This document shows, piece after piece, positions 53,634-63,435 of a stretch of DNA of 64,000 bases. The notes under the pieces were generated by a model. The model worked only from the letters and a program-made list of their open reading frames with translations. It did no database searches and was not told the origin of the DNA. This DNA comes from Chryseolinea sp. H1M3-3 (GTDB lineage: Bacteria; Bacteroidota; Bacteroidia; Cytophagales; Cyclobacteriaceae), in contig NZ_JARKMY010000001.1 of NCBI RefSeq assembly GCF_029360725.1, positions 1,364,001 through 1,428,000 on the forward strand. Direction: 5' to 3'. Within the stretch, counting starts at the first letter, position 1; the number at the start of each line of letters is the position of its first letter. Position numbers and translations under genes: made by a program.

Positions 53634-54692
53634 ATGTCAAAACGAAATATTTTAATTACAGGTGGTGCAGGTTTTATTGGATCACATGTGGTTCGGTTAT
53701 TTGTCAACAAGTATCCCACATATACAATTGTTAACCTCGATAAGTTAACATATGCCGGTAACCTGGAAAACCTGAGAGACATTGAAAAGAAACCCAATTA
53801 CCTTTTTGAAAAGGGTGATATATTGGATGTGGAATTTTTATTCGACACGTTTAAGAAATATGAATTTGATGGAGTGATTCACCTCGCGGCAGAATCCCAT
53901 GTCGATAGGTCACTTCACAACCCCAATGAATTTGCTGCTACCAATATCATTGGCACCTTGAATTTGTTGCGTGTAGCTCAAACGTCATGGCACGAAAATT
54001 ACCAGGATAAACTATTCTATCACATTTCGACGGATGAGGTATATGGGTCCGCAGAGCATGGAGAATTTTTTACAGAGACTACTCCGATAGATCCAAAGTC
54101 ACCGTATTCTGCCTCCAAGGCTAGCAGCGACCATTTTGTCAGCGCATTTAACAACAGCTATGGTTTACCAACAGTCATTAGCAGGTGTTCCAATAACTAT
54201 GGGCCTTATCACTTTCCGGAAAAACTAATTCCTCTATTGATTAACAATATCCTTAATAACAAGCCTCTACCAGTTTATGGAAAAGGTGAAAACATCCGGG
54301 ATTGGTTATATGTTGAAGATCACGCGCGGGCAATTGATACAATATTTCACAAAGGGAAGAGAGGAGAAGTGTACAACATCGGAGGCAACAACGAATGGAA
54401 AAACATTGATCTCATTCATTTCCTTTGTCATTTAATGGATAAAAAACTTGGTAAAGACGAGGGAACTTGCGCAAAGCTAATCACCTACGTTAAAGACCGT
54501 GCCGGACATGATTTACGATACGCAATCGACCCTTCGAAACTGATAGGCGAAACCGGATGGAGACCGGAAGTTACATTTGAGGTAGGAATCGAAAAGACCA
54601 TCGACTGGTTTTTGGCCAATCAAGAATGGCTGAGAAACGTTACCTCGGGAGCTTACCTGCAGTATTACTCTGCAATGTATCAAGGCCGATAA
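53634..54692 (+). CDS. rfbB: dTDP-glucose 4,6-dehydratase
   Basis: A 352-residue extended SDR enzyme making dTDP-4-keto-6-deoxyglucose. It carries ITGGAGFIGSHVV, VIHLAAESHVDRS near 82-94, HISTDEVYGS near 128-137 (Thr-Asp-Glu), SPYSASKASSDHF near 158-170 with the Tyr-x3-Lys, and the SNNYGPYHFPEKLIPL segment typical of RmlB. It starts nine bases after the UXS gene and 22 bases before rfbA. rfbC and rfbD, needed for dTDP-rhamnose, are not in the window. Confidence 0.95.
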   Translation: MSKRNILITGGAGFIGSHVVRLFVNKYPTYTIVNLDKLTYAGNLENLRDIEKKPNYLFEKGDILDVEFLFDTFKKYEFDGVIHLAAESHVDRSLHNPNEFAATNIIGTLNLLRVAQTSWHENYQDKLFYHISTDEVYGSAEHGEFFTETTPIDPKSPYSASKASSDHFVSAFNNSYGLPTVISRCSNNYGPYHFPEKLIPLLINNILNNKPLPVYGKGENIRDWLYVEDHARAIDTIFHKGKRGEVYNIGGNNEWKNIDLIHFLCHLMDKKLGKDEGTCAKLITYVKDRAGHDLRYAIDPSKLIGETGWRPEVTFEVGIEKTIDWFLANQEWLRNVTSGAYLQYYSAMYQGR

Positions 54693-54714
54693 TGCTTGCG
54701 ATTAAATATCTACT

Positions 54715-55578
54715 ATGAAAGGAATTATTCTTGCCGGCGGCTCGGGCACCCGCCTTTATCCATTGACATTGGCGGTGAGCAAGCAACTCATGCCTTTGTA
54801 TGATAAACCTATGATCTATTATCCGTTATCAGTCTTAATGATGGCGGGCATTCGCGATATCTTGATCATTTCCACTCCGCATGATATGCCCATGTTTCAA
54901 AAATTGTTGGGGGATGGTAAGAGCCTTGGCTGCTCTTTTTCGTATGCCATTCAACCGAAACCTGAAGGACTAGCGCAGGCATTTATTATTGGCGAGGAAT
55001 TCATCGGCAGTGAAAAAGTAGCGTTGATTCTTGGGGACAATATTTTCCATGGGTCCGGACTTCAAAAGCTGTTGTCAAATATTGATCCGGATGGAGGGGT
55101 GGTATTTGCTTACCATGTGCTGGATCCGGAGCGCTATGGTGTTGTAGAATTTGATGAAAATAAGAAGGTAATTTCGATTGAAGAGAAGCCGGAACATCCG
55201 AAATCAAATTACGCGGTACCGGGGCTATATTTTTATGATAACGAAGTCATTTCCATTGCAAAAAATCTCAAGCCCAGTGCCCGTGGTGAGCTGGAAATAA
55301 CGTCTGTGAATAACGAGTATTTAAAGCGAGGAAAATTAACTGTTGCGACAATGAGCCGGGGAACGGCTTGGTTAGACACCGGAACTTTTGATTCCCTGAT
55401 GGAAGCTGCGAACTTTGTTCAGGTCATTGAGCACCGTCAAGGATTAAAAATTGGATGTATTGAAGAAGTCGCCTACCGAAAAGGTTTTATTGCTAAGGAT
55501 CAATTGCTTGAACTGGCAAAACCGCTGGAGAAAAGTGGTTATGGAGTATACCTAAAGAACCTTCCGAAGTATATTTAA
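54715..55578 (+). CDS. rfbA: Glucose-1-phosphate thymidylyltransferase
   Basis: A 287-residue nucleotidyltransferase that makes dTDP-glucose from glucose-1-phosphate and dTTP. It shows [16 protein letters not shown] near 3-18, [18 protein letters not shown] near 23-40, [10 protein letters not shown] near 105-114, [20 protein letters not shown] near 160-180 and [12 protein letters not shown] near 217-228. It supplies RfbB, encoded just upstream, and is the last gene of the nucleotide-sugar group before the rimP promoter. Confidence 0.96.
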   Translation: MKGIILAGGSGTRLYPLTLAVSKQLMPLYDKPMIYYPLSVLMMAGIRDILIISTPHDMPMFQKLLGDGKSLGCSFSYAIQPKPEGLAQAFIIGEEFIGSEKVALILGDNIFHGSGLQKLLSNIDPDGGVVFAYHVLDPERYGVVEFDENKKVISIEEKPEHPKSNYAVPGLYFYDNEVISIAKNLKPSARGELEITSVNNEYLKRGKLTVATMSRGTAWLDTGTFDSLMEAANFVQVIEHRQGLKIGCIEEVAYRKGFIAKDQLLELAKPLEKSGYGVYLKNLPKYI

Positions 55579-55609
55579 AGGCATAGCTTTAAGAAATATT
55601 ACGCTTGCT

Positions 55610-55641
55610 TTTGATGGAAAGGTAAAAAACATTTACTTTTG
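55610..55641 (+). promoter_or_regulatory. Promoter of the rimP-nusA-infB operon
   Basis: TTTG (55610-55613) and TACTTTTG (55634-55641) are 20 bases apart, a full Bacteroidota consensus. Transcription would start near 55648, leaving a leader of about 58 bases. Confidence 0.6.
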
Positions 55642-55666
55642 CAAAAGTTTCTGAATACTCTTTGCA

Positions 55667-55689
55667 GGGGGCGGCAAGTCCCCTTTTTT
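55667..55689 (+). promoter_or_regulatory. Leader hairpin with T-run ahead of rimP
   Basis: GGGG (55668-55671) can pair with CCCC (55680-55683) around eight bases, followed by TTTTTT. It lies between promoter and start codon and looks like an attenuator; the stem is short. Confidence 0.45.
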
Positions 55690-55706
55690 GTTTATAGAGC
55701 TTTTAA

Positions 55707-56171
55707 ATGGAATTTATTGAAGAACTCAAGAAGATAATTACAGGTAAATTAACTGATCCCAGTCAGTTTCTAGTTGATGTAATTGCCAAAGGCCAAAAAA
55801 GTTCTAAAAAGGTTCTTATTGTAATAGACGGCGATAAAGGGGTAACGATAGACGATTGTGCTAATCTAAGTCGTGAACTTTCAAAAGCGTTTGACGATGC
55901 GCAGTTATTTGACGATAGCTATATGCTGGAAGTCTCAACACCTGGCTTGGATCACCCCTTAAAATTACAGCGACAATACAACAAGAACATTGGCCGACGA
56001 GTAAAGGTGGCTACGCAACAGGGGTCTGTAGAAGGGAAACTGGTTGATGTAGGTGAGGAAAAAATTACGATAGAACAAGAGATAGGAACCGGCAAGCACA
56101 CGGAAATTAAAAAAGTAGAAATTTTATTTTCAGAGATCGATAAAACATTTGTGTTAGTTAGTTTCAAATAG
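55707..56171 (+). CDS. rimP: Ribosome maturation factor RimP
   Basis: A 154-residue protein with the family marks VIAKGQKSSKKVLIVIDGDKGVTIDDCANLSRELS near 24-58, YMLEVSTPGLDHPL near 72-85 (the conserved EVSSPGLxRPL-like segment) and KNIGRRVKVATQQGSVEGKLVDV near 90-113, then a C-terminal SH3-like domain. It aids late steps of 30S assembly. It is the first gene of the rimP-nusA-infB operon; nusA follows after three bases. Confidence 0.93.
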   Translation: MEFIEELKKIITGKLTDPSQFLVDVIAKGQKSSKKVLIVIDGDKGVTIDDCANLSRELSKAFDDAQLFDDSYMLEVSTPGLDHPLKLQRQYNKNIGRRVKVATQQGSVEGKLVDVGEEKITIEQEIGTGKHTEIKKVEILFSEIDKTFVLVSFK

Positions 56172-56174
56172 ATT

Positions 56175-57425
56175 ATGACCATGGATGCACATGAATTAAT
56201 TCAGTCATTTGCTGAATTCGCAAAACAGAAAAATATTGACCGGCCGACGATGATTCGGATACTGGAAGACGTTTTTCGCAACATGATTAAGAAAAAATTT
56301 GGATCAGATGAGAAGTTTGACATCATCGTGAATTCGGATAAAGGTGATTTAGAAATTTATCGCTTTCGCGAAATTGTGGATGATGATTCGGAAGACATTT
56401 GGGATTTTGATAAAATCAGTTTGTCCGAAGCTCATAAAATCGAACCCGACTTTGAAGTTGGCGAAGAAGTTTCCGAACAAATTTTTATTGATGATTTCGG
56501 TCGTCGTGCCGTGACAACTGCTAGGCAAACGCTCATTCAAAAAGTAAAGGATCTTGAAAAGGATATTTTATTTCAGAAGTATAAGGATATAGTTGGTGAA
56601 ATAATTTCCGGTGAAGTATATCAGGTTTTAAGCCGCGAGGTTTTATTAACCGACGCGGAAGGTAATGAAGTTTCCATTCCCAGAAATGAGCAGATTCCAA
56701 AGGATAGGTATAGAAAAGGTGAAACTGTTCGGGCCATTGTTCATAAGGTTGAAATGGTGAATGGCAATCCTAAAATTATCTTATCACGGACATCGCCGGT
56801 CTTCCTGGAAAGACTCTTTGAACAGGAAGTTCCTGAAGTTTATGATGGATTAATCACCATAAAGAAGGTAGTGCGTGAGCCAGGCGAGCGGGCCAAAGTA
56901 GCTGTTGAATCCTATGATGATCGAATCGATCCGGTAGGTGCTTGCGTTGGAATGAAGGGCTCAAGGATACACGCAATAGTTAGAGAGCTGCAGAATGAGA
57001 ATATCGATGTTATTAATTATACAGAGAACCTCGAACTTTACATCCAGCGGGCATTGAGCCCAGCGAAGATCGGATCTATAAAAATAGATAAGGATAACGG
57101 CAGGGTTTCAGTTTATCTTAAACCTGATCAGGTATCACTCGCCATCGGAAAAGGTGGATTAAATATCAAATTGGCTAGTCGTCTGGTTGGATACGAAATC
57201 GACGTATTCCGTGAATTGGCAGAGGGTCAAACAGAGGAAGATGTAGACTTGAGTGAATTTTCTGACGAAATTGAAGGTTGGGTAATCGATGAGCTTAATA
57301 GAATTGGTTTGGATACAGCCAAGAGTGTATTAGCCTTGTCAAAAGAAGAACTGGTCAGAAGAACTGATCTGGAAGAAGAAACAATTGATGGCGTTTTAAA
57401 TATTTTGAAGAAGGAATTTGAATAA
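56175..57425 (+). CDS. nusA: Transcription elongation/termination factor NusA
   Basis: A 416-residue protein. The N-terminal domain binds RNA polymerase (LIQSFAEFAKQKNIDRPTMIRILEDVFRNMIKKKFG). An S1 domain (about 130-200) contains LLTDAEGNEVSIPRNEQIPKDRYRKGE. Two KH domains follow (about 230-345) with CVGMKGSRIHAIVRELQNENIDVI and LAIGKGGLNIKLASRLVGYEIDV. A short acidic helix-hairpin tail ends the protein. It starts three bases after rimP and is the second gene of the operon. Confidence 0.96.
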   Translation: MTMDAHELIQSFAEFAKQKNIDRPTMIRILEDVFRNMIKKKFGSDEKFDIIVNSDKGDLEIYRFREIVDDDSEDIWDFDKISLSEAHKIEPDFEVGEEVSEQIFIDDFGRRAVTTARQTLIQKVKDLEKDILFQKYKDIVGEIISGEVYQVLSREVLLTDAEGNEVSIPRNEQIPKDRYRKGETVRAIVHKVEMVNGNPKIILSRTSPVFLERLFEQEVPEVYDGLITIKKVVREPGERAKVAVESYDDRIDPVGACVGMKGSRIHAIVRELQNENIDVINYTENLELYIQRALSPAKIGSIKIDKDNGRVSVYLKPDQVSLAIGKGGLNIKLASRLVGYEIDVFRELAEGQTEEDVDLSEFSDEIEGWVIDELNRIGLDTAKSVLALSKEELVRRTDLEEETIDGVLNILKKEFE

Positions 57426-57531
57426 AACCCTAATTGGCAGTTATAACGTAGCGGTAGTTATCGGCAAGTTATATTTTGGTTTATAGATCACTTTGGGTTT
57501 TATTGTTTTTAAAAAACAGGCATATTTGAGT

Positions 57532-60315
57532 ATGGCAGAAGAGAAATTGATCAGGTTAAGTCAGGCAGCGAGGAAGCTCAATGTGGGCCATAACACCATT
57601 TTAGACTTTTTGACAAAAAAAGGTTTTGAAGTGGAGAATAATCCCAACGCTAAGCTTACGCCTGAGCAAGTTGCACTTTTGTCAAAGGAGTTTGCTTCCT
57701 CAGCCACGGAAAAATTGGAAGCTTCAGGGCTTTCCATTGGGGTTAAACATGTTGACACGCATCTTGAGTCTGAAAAAGAGGTTACCAAGAAGAGAGTTGA
57801 AGACGAAGAAAGTAACATCATGATCAAAAATTTGGGATCAAAAGATCTCAAAGCTAAAGAAGAGTCAAAGTTTGAAAAGGTTGAGCGTGAAAAACCCAAA
57901 TTGGAAGGAATAAAAGTGCTGGGTAAGATTGAACTTGAAAAAAAGGCAGCCCCTGCACCAGCACCGAAAGAAGAGTTGGTTGTACCCGAACCACCGAAAG
58001 TCGAGAAAAAAGTTGTCGAACCCGTAGTTAGTGAGATAACAAAAAAGGAAGAAATAAAGGAAGTAAAAAAAGAGGACGTCAAAATTGAAACTCCTAAGGT
58101 TGAAACACCTCCCATTATTGAAAAACAACCAGAGCAGGAATTGATAAAAGCACGTGCAGATAAACTTCAAGGTTTGAAAGTTGTCGATAGAATCCAACTT
58201 CCCGTCGAAAAGGAAAAGAAGAAAGATGCTCCGGTAGCGTCCTCTGACCTACAAAAAGATAAAGCTAAAAGACCACGTAAAAGAATTACTTCTTTTGAAA
58301 ATCAGCAAGGACAACAGCCTCAGGGCCAACAGTCGGGTCCACCTAAAGGACCTCGGCCTCAACATCCGCAGCGGAGGGCGCCTCAACCGCCACGCGTCCA
58401 AAAAGCTGAACCTACAGAAAAAGAAATTCAGGATCAGATCAGGGCTACGCTTGCCAAGCTTAGCGGCGGCAGTAAGAAAGGTACAGGAGCAAAATACAGA
58501 AGAGAGAAACGTCAGGCAAACGTTGATGCGCAGGAGCAGCAATTGATTCAGGACCAGGAAGCATCTAAAACCCTAAAGGTAACGGAGTTCATTTCGGCAA
58601 ATGATTTGGCTTCAATGATGAACGTTTCAGTAAACGACGTAATCTCCACCTGCCTTAGCCTTGGAATGTTTGTTTCTATAAATCAGCGTCTCGATGCTGA
58701 AGCTATTACGGTCATCGCCGATGAATTCGGATATGGCATACAATTTACCAGTGCAGAAGAAGAGCTCGATATGGAAGAAGAGCTGGATGAAGAAGAAGAT
58801 TTACTTCCCAGAGCTCCTATCGTAACAATCATGGGCCACGTGGATCACGGAAAAACTTCCCTGTTGGATTACATCCGTAACACCAAGGTGACAGCATCTG
58901 AAGCAGGTGGAATTACTCAGCACGTTGGTGCTTATGATGTAATGACTAAAAGCGGGCACAAGATTGCCTTTTTGGACACACCAGGTCACGAAGCATTTAC
59001 TGCTATGCGTGCCCGCGGTGCGAAACTTACCGACATCGCTATTATCGTTGTAGCGGCTGATGATGATGTCATGCCTCAAACCAAGGAAGCAATTAACCAC
59101 GCTCAAGTAGCAGGGGTTCCTCTCGTTATTGCTATCAACAAAATTGACAAGCCCTCGGCAAATCCTGAAAAAGTTCGGGAATCGCTTTCAAAAATAAATA
59201 TTCTTGTAGAAGAGTGGGGTGGAAAATATCAAAGTCAGGAAATATCTGCGAAGACCGGACAAGGCATTGATAATTTGCTGGAAAAAGTATTGCTCGAGGC
59301 TGAGTTATTGAACCTCCGTGCTAATCCTAACCGGCATGCAACAGGTTCTGTTATTGAAGCTTCACTTGACAAGGGCCGTGGTTACGTTTCAACAATCATG
59401 GTGCAGAGCGGAACATTAAAAATCGGTGACATCTTATTAGCAGGCGCAAACTACGGTCGAGTGAAAGCCATGTTTGATGATACTGGAAAAAGGATCAACG
59501 AAGCTGGGCCGTCTACCCCAGTAGTTGTATTGGGGCTGGATGGTGCACCCCAAGCCGGTGAAAAGGTGATGGTGACCGATACAGATCGTGAAGCAAGGGA
59601 AATTGCTACCAAGCGAGGACAAATAATCAGAGAACAAAGCATACGGACAAAGAAGCACATTACGCTTGATGAGATCGGTAGACGTTTGGCCATTGGTAAC
59701 TTCAAGCAATTAAATGTCATTGTGAAAGGTGATGTGGATGGTTCTGTCGAAGCGTTGACGGATTCGCTGTTAAAGCTTTCTACGCCTGAAATTCAGGTTG
59801 CCATTATCCACAAAGGCGTCGGACAGATTTCTGAGTCTGATGTATTATTGGCTTCTGCGTCAGATGCCATTATCCTTGGCTTCCAAGTACGTCCATCAGG
59901 ACCAGCAAGACGCGTTGCCGAAAATGAAGAGATCGAGATTCGCCTGTATTCTATAATATACGATGCTATCAACGATGTGAAAGCCGCAATGGAAGGTATG
60001 CTTGCACCGGAGACTGAGGAAGTGATTGTGGGGAATGCCGAAGTTCGAGAGGTGTTTAAAATTTCTAAAATTGGAACAATTGCCGGCTGTATGGTTACGG
60101 ATGGATCCATCAAACGTAGTAATCCAATTCGTTTGATCCGCGACGGTATTGTAATTTATGCAGGTAAACTAGGCTCCTTAAAGCGCCACAAAGATGATGC
60201 TAGTGAAGTTAAAACTGGTTTCGATTGTGGTATTGGAATCGATGGCTTTAACGACATAAAAGAAGGTGATGTGATTGAAAGCTACGAGCAACGAGAAGTA
60301 AAGAGAACGTTGTAA
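57532..60315 (+). CDS. infB: Translation initiation factor IF-2
   Basis: A 927-residue GTPase that brings initiator tRNA to the ribosome. Residues 1-50 are an IF2N helix module ([21 protein letters not shown]), followed by a long Lys/Glu/Pro linker with a Gln/Pro-rich patch near 265-300, a second IF2N near 350-400, and the G domain from about 430 ([20 protein letters not shown]). The C-terminal domains end normally. The linker is low in complexity and creates long false frames on the other strand. The ATG at 57532 is used because the upstream extension is not conserved in type. A terminator follows. Confidence 0.97.
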   Translation: MAEEKLIRLSQAARKLNVGHNTILDFLTKKGFEVENNPNAKLTPEQVALLSKEFASSATEKLEASGLSIGVKHVDTHLESEKEVTKKRVEDEESNIMIKNLGSKDLKAKEESKFEKVEREKPKLEGIKVLGKIELEKKAAPAPAPKEELVVPEPPKVEKKVVEPVVSEITKKEEIKEVKKEDVKIETPKVETPPIIEKQPEQELIKARADKLQGLKVVDRIQLPVEKEKKKDAPVASSDLQKDKAKRPRKRITSFENQQGQQPQGQQSGPPKGPRPQHPQRRAPQPPRVQKAEPTEKEIQDQIRATLAKLSGGSKKGTGAKYRREKRQANVDAQEQQLIQDQEASKTLKVTEFISANDLASMMNVSVNDVISTCLSLGMFVSINQRLDAEAITVIADEFGYGIQFTSAEEELDMEEELDEEEDLLPRAPIVTIMGHVDHGKTSLLDYIRNTKVTASEAGGITQHVGAYDVMTKSGHKIAFLDTPGHEAFTAMRARGAKLTDIAIIVVAADDDVMPQTKEAINHAQVAGVPLVIAINKIDKPSANPEKVRESLSKINILVEEWGGKYQSQEISAKTGQGIDNLLEKVLLEAELLNLRANPNRHATGSVIEASLDKGRGYVSTIMVQSGTLKIGDILLAGANYGRVKAMFDDTGKRINEAGPSTPVVVLGLDGAPQAGEKVMVTDTDREAREIATKRGQIIREQSIRTKKHITLDEIGRRLAIGNFKQLNVIVKGDVDGSVEALTDSLLKLSTPEIQVAIIHKGVGQISESDVLLASASDAIILGFQVRPSGPARRVAENEEIEIRLYSIIYDAINDVKAAMEGMLAPETEEVIVGNAEVREVFKISKIGTIAGCMVTDGSIKRSNPIRLIRDGIVIYAGKLGSLKRHKDDASEVKTGFDCGIGIDGFNDIKEGDVIESYEQREVKRTL

Positions 60316-60349
60316 AAGCACGAAATTCTTCAACATTATTTTATACCCT

Positions 60350-60385
60350 ATAGAGAATGCCTAAAAAGCGCATTCTCTATTTTTA
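60350..60385 (+). terminator. Terminator of the rimP-nusA-infB operon
   Basis: ATAGAGAATGC (60350-60360) pairs perfectly with GCATTCTCTAT (60370-60380) around a nine-base loop, followed by a T-run. It overlaps the last codons of the fucosidase remnant on the other strand. Confidence 0.8.
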
Positions 60386-60867
60386 TAACCCAAGCGTATT
60401 CGCAAGGTATATTGCCGGGAGAGAAAGTTGGTGGTTATTTTTAGGTTCTTTCCTTGTACGCTATATTTTATTTTCCCGCTGTATCCCAGCATTTTTACGG
60501 AGGATGTTTTGCCCACGCCTTTAATAAAAAAGTCTTGCTCCGGCCACTTTGTGCAAATAGCATACAGATCATTTCCTTTTTTCGTGAAGTATAAAGTGGT
60601 TTCGGCGGACAATGCGGATGCCTGGTCCCACGCTCGTGTGTTGTATATAGCCTCGCCGTTAACATTTAGCCAGCTGCCGATATCATAAAGCCGTTGTTGC
60701 ATAATTACAGGGATGCGGCAGTCAGCGGTGTGCCCGATGTTTAACAGCAAATTTCCGCCTCTGGTGACTTTGTCAATTAGAATATGAACCAGTTCTTTTG
60801 AACTGGAATAGTCTGCCAAGTTCTCGTTTCGATTGTAGCCGAAAGAACCGCCGATACCTCTGGAATT
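60361..60867 (-). pseudogene. C-terminal remnant of an alpha-L-fucosidase (GH29)
   Basis: The minus strand from 60867 to 60361 is an open frame whose sequence matches only the last third of a GH29 alpha-L-fucosidase: GIGGSFGYNRNENLADY, ELVHILIDKVTRGGNLLLNIG, GRIP-like CRIPVIMQQRLYDIGSWLNVNGEAIYNTRAW. The frame is closed by a TGA directly upstream of this part (60868-60870), and the catalytic N-terminal domain with its nucleophile Asp is gone. The last codons overlap the infB terminator. A frame from TTG at 60819 would give a 152-residue product, but that is not a functional enzyme. It is a decayed gene, or the scar of a deletion next to infB. Confidence 0.8.
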
Positions 60868-60935
60868 TCATACCGAAGATAACTTTTTTACGAGGAAGGG
60901 TTGATCCAACAAAGCGCATGCTCTGGCAAATCTTT

Positions 60936-60967
60936 TTAAAATAAAAAGCCCCACCATTTGGCGGGGC
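60936..60967 (-). terminator. Rho-independent terminator of lemA
   Basis: Reading leftward, GCCCCGCC (60967-60960) pairs with GGTGGGGC (60955-60948), one G-T pair, four-base loop, then TTTTTATTTT. It lies 35 bases after the lemA stop. Confidence 0.8.
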
Positions 60968-61001
60968 CCTCTCAAAGCAAGCAGAGAGTTAAGATAGTTT
61001 A

Positions 61002-61577
61002 TTAAAATTCTACTGTTGGTGCTTGTTCTGCGCCCTGGGCAGCTTCGAAATATCCTTTGGGCTCAAAGCCGGAAATTTTTGCGACAATTACGCCTGGAAA
61101 AGTTCGAACGGCAGAGTTATAAGTATTAACGACATCATTGAAGCGCTTTCGTTCGACTGCTATTCGGTTTTCTGTTCCTTCAAGTTGAGACTGAAGATCA
61201 AGAAAGTTTTGGTTAGCCTTAAGATCCGGGTACTTTTCTACAACAACCAACAATCTTGAAAGAGCAGACGTTACTCCTTCCTGAGCTTGCTGGAATTGCG
61301 CGAGCTTATCAGGAGTTAAGTTTGTGGGATCTATTTTAACAGAGGTAGCATTAGACCTTGCTTCAATCACCTTTGTTAAGGTTTCTTGTTCAAATTCAGC
61401 ATAGCCCTTTACCGTATTAACCAAGTTTGGAATCAAATCCATTCTGCGCTGGTATTGACTTTCAACAGTACCCCATTGGCTTTTAACGGCTTCTTCTTTA
61501 TTAACTAATCCATTATAAGAACCGAAAATCCAAAGCACGAGTATTACGATTGCTCCAATACCGATCCATTTTCCCAT
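61002..61577 (-). CDS. lemA: LemA family protein
   Basis: A 191-residue protein with one N-terminal membrane helix (residues about 3-22) and a long helical domain outside: YNGLVNKEEAVKSQWGTVESQYQRRMDLIPNLVNTVKGYAEFEQETL near 25-70 and LLVVVEKYPDLKANQNFLDLQSQLEGTENRIAVERKRFNDVVNTYN near 110-155. This is the LemA pattern. The function is poorly known, often linked to envelope integrity. It stands alone with its own terminator. Confidence 0.92.
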   Translation of the reverse strand: MGKWIGIGAIVILVLWIFGSYNGLVNKEEAVKSQWGTVESQYQRRMDLIPNLVNTVKGYAEFEQETLTKVIEARSNATSVKIDPTNLTPDKLAQFQQAQEGVTSALSRLLVVVEKYPDLKANQNFLDLQSQLEGTENRIAVERKRFNDVVNTYNSAVRTFPGVIVAKISGFEPKGYFEAAQGAEQAPTVEF

Positions 61578-61686
61578 AGTGTGTTTTATTTTATTGTATA
61601 AATCTAATTCAAAGTTTCTGAAGCCAAAAATATCTGCCAGAGGTATTAAGTGTTATTAAACGTAGGATACAGGTCAAGAGGTTCCG

Positions 61687-62754
61687 TTACACGCCTTCCA
61701 TCATGCGTTCGGCAGTATCGGCAATGCGAAGTTGTTCTACGAAACCATCCAAATCACCATTCATTATTGACGGAAGATTATGCTCCGTGTAACTTATTCT
61801 ATGATCGGTGACCCTACTTTGAGGATAATTATAGGTTCGGATCTTTTCAGATCGGTCGCCGGTGCGAACAATCGATTTTCTCGTAGCACCAATTTCAGAT
61901 TGCTGTTTCTCAAGTTCTATTTCGTAGAGCTTTGTTTTTAACATCTGCAGTGCACGTTCCCTATTGGCATGTTGGGATCGTTCAACCTGACAGGTAATGA
62001 CAATACCACTTGGCTTATGCGTAAGCTGAACTTTTGTTTCTACTTTATTAACATTCTGACCGCCGGCACCGCTTGATCGTGCGGTTTGATACTCTAAGTC
62101 TGCGGGGTTTATTTCGATGGCAACGTCCTCCACCTCTGGCATCACAACGACAGACGCGGCGGAAGTATGTACCCGCCCCATTTGCTCGGTAGCAGGTACG
62201 CGTTGTACACGATGCACTCCGGACTCAAACTTCAACAACCCATATGCCCCTTCACCGCTGACGCTGCAAATTACTTCTTTGTAGCCGCCGGCCGTTCCTT
62301 CGGTAACATCTAGAACGGACATTTTTAAGCCCCTCCGCTCACAAAAACGTTGATACATTCGCCAAAGATCGCCAGCAAAGATCGCAGCCTCATCTCCTCC
62401 TGTACCGGCCCGGATTTCAAGCATTACATTTTTGTCGTCATTAGGATCTTTCGGAATCAAAAGCTCCTTTAGATCGGATTCAATCTTTTCAATTTTGGGC
62501 TCAAGATCGTCAATTTCCATTTTAGCCATCTCCCGCATTTCTTCATCTTTTTCTTTCTGAAGCACTTCTTTCGCTTGTTGAAGATGGTTGCGTGCATCCC
62601 TGAACTGATTGTATTTATTCACAATCTTTTCAAGATCTTTATATTCCTTATTGAGTTGGGAGAACTTTTTCATATCCCTAACAGTCTCCGGCTGCATGAG
62701 CAGCTGACCAACTTCCTCAAATCGAAGCTTTAATTCTTCCAGTTTTTCGATCAT
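61687..62754 (-). CDS. prfA: Peptide chain release factor 1
   Basis: A 355-residue protein that ends translation at UAA and UAG. The codon-recognition element is [15 protein letters not shown] (Pro-Ala-Thr) near 183-197, and the GGQ loop is [15 protein letters not shown] near 224-238, with the conserved [15 protein letters not shown] near 254. Domain order and length are normal for RF1. A TAACTTTG element lies just upstream. It diverges from a lipoprotein gene, with a structured 175-base gap between. Confidence 0.97.
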   Translation of the reverse strand: MIEKLEELKLRFEEVGQLLMQPETVRDMKKFSQLNKEYKDLEKIVNKYNQFRDARNHLQQAKEVLQKEKDEEMREMAKMEIDDLEPKIEKIESDLKELLIPKDPNDDKNVMLEIRAGTGGDEAAIFAGDLWRMYQRFCERRGLKMSVLDVTEGTAGGYKEVICSVSGEGAYGLLKFESGVHRVQRVPATEQMGRVHTSAASVVVMPEVEDVAIEINPADLEYQTARSSGAGGQNVNKVETKVQLTHKPSGIVITCQVERSQHANRERALQMLKTKLYEIELEKQQSEIGATRKSIVRTGDRSEKIRTYNYPQSRVTDHRISYTEHNLPSIMNGDLDGFVEQLRIADTAERMMEGV

Positions 62755-62770
62755 ACTTAAAAACGACTTG

Positions 62771-62778
62771 CAAAGTTA
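62771..62778 (-). promoter_or_regulatory. Possible -7 element of prfA
   Basis: On the minus strand TAACTTTG matches TANNTTTG, 16 bases before the prfA ATG. No TTTG or TTGG -33 partner is seen at the right distance. Confidence 0.4.
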
Positions 62779-62809
62779 ATAAAAAGCTACGTCTTGAACG
62801 TTTATCATG

Positions 62810-62891
62810 CTCAACAAACACATGTCCTTGGAATTATTGCAACCTTGCAAGAACTTTCGGACATGAAAAACGATGTTGAGTCAACGCTCAA
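62810..62891. repeat. Nested inverted repeats between prfA and a lipoprotein gene
   Basis: CTCAACA (62810-62816) pairs with TGTTGAG (62874-62880); inside it CATGTCC (62821-62827) pairs with GGACATG (62859-62865); inside that are two TTGCAA palindromes (62837-62842 and 62845-62850). TTGAG (62876-62880) can instead pair with CTCAA (62887-62891). No T-run follows, so it is not a simple terminator. It may be an operator or a structured leader of the lipoprotein gene. Confidence 0.55.
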
Positions 62892-62929
62892 TGTCATGCC
62901 TCGAAACATAACTGTTCTCTAATCAACCC

Positions 62930-63433
62930 ATGAAAAAACTACTTTTTATACCCTTAATAATGGCAATGGCCTGTGGTGGATCACTCTCTGACGAGCAACG
63001 AAAGAAACTGCATGAAGGAATGGAAGAACAAAAAATCGTAAAAATCAGCGATGCGGAAATTGTAACGGCCTCTTTGGAAAGAGGAAGGACGATTTATAAG
63101 GCAATGGAAAAATTAAAATTTGATAGCCTAAAAATGGACTCCATTTCCAAGCGCTATCATGTAAAAATAAAATTGATTACACCTGGATCTTCCCAGGCCC
63201 TGGAAGTTGAACAGCAACTTATTGAAGCTTATGTGGTAGGCGCAGAAACTGGTTCAGTGCAAGACAACATCCAAAAACTGCACACAACAACGGATGCTAA
63301 AAATTATGATTCATTGATTTACACCAGACCAAAAGTTTTGCCCATGCCAGATGGTGCTGTAAAAGTGGAAGGGATTTGGAATATTTACTTACCGAAGAAG
63401 GATGTTATCCTTTCCATTGACAAAGATAAATGA
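62930..63433 (+). CDS. Lipoprotein of unknown function
   Basis: A 167-residue protein with a lipobox (AMAC, Cys at residue 15, then Gly-Gly-Ser). The mature part is helical at first (LSDEQRKKLHEGMEEQKIVKISDAEIVTASLERGRTIYKAMEKL) and then has a beta-rich C-terminal half ending VEGIWNIYLPKKDVILSI. No catalytic motif is visible. Its start is close to the nested repeats upstream, and its stop lies two bases from the stop of tag. Confidence 0.7.
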   Translation: MKKLLFIPLIMAMACGGSLSDEQRKKLHEGMEEQKIVKISDAEIVTASLERGRTIYKAMEKLKFDSLKMDSISKRYHVKIKLITPGSSQALEVEQQLIEAYVVGAETGSVQDNIQKLHTTTDAKNYDSLIYTRPKVLPMPDGAVKVEGIWNIYLPKKDVILSIDKDK

Positions 63434-63435
63434 TA

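Noticed and set aside
57561-58546. Long open frames on the minus strand and in other frames inside the IF-2 linker
   Set aside because: They mirror the low-complexity Lys/Glu/Pro linker of infB, giving Ser/Phe-rich products with no family character.
60361-60819. A complete 152-residue protein
   Set aside because: Its sequence is only the C-terminal part of GH29 fucosidase and similarity continues upstream of the presumed start, so it is a remnant.
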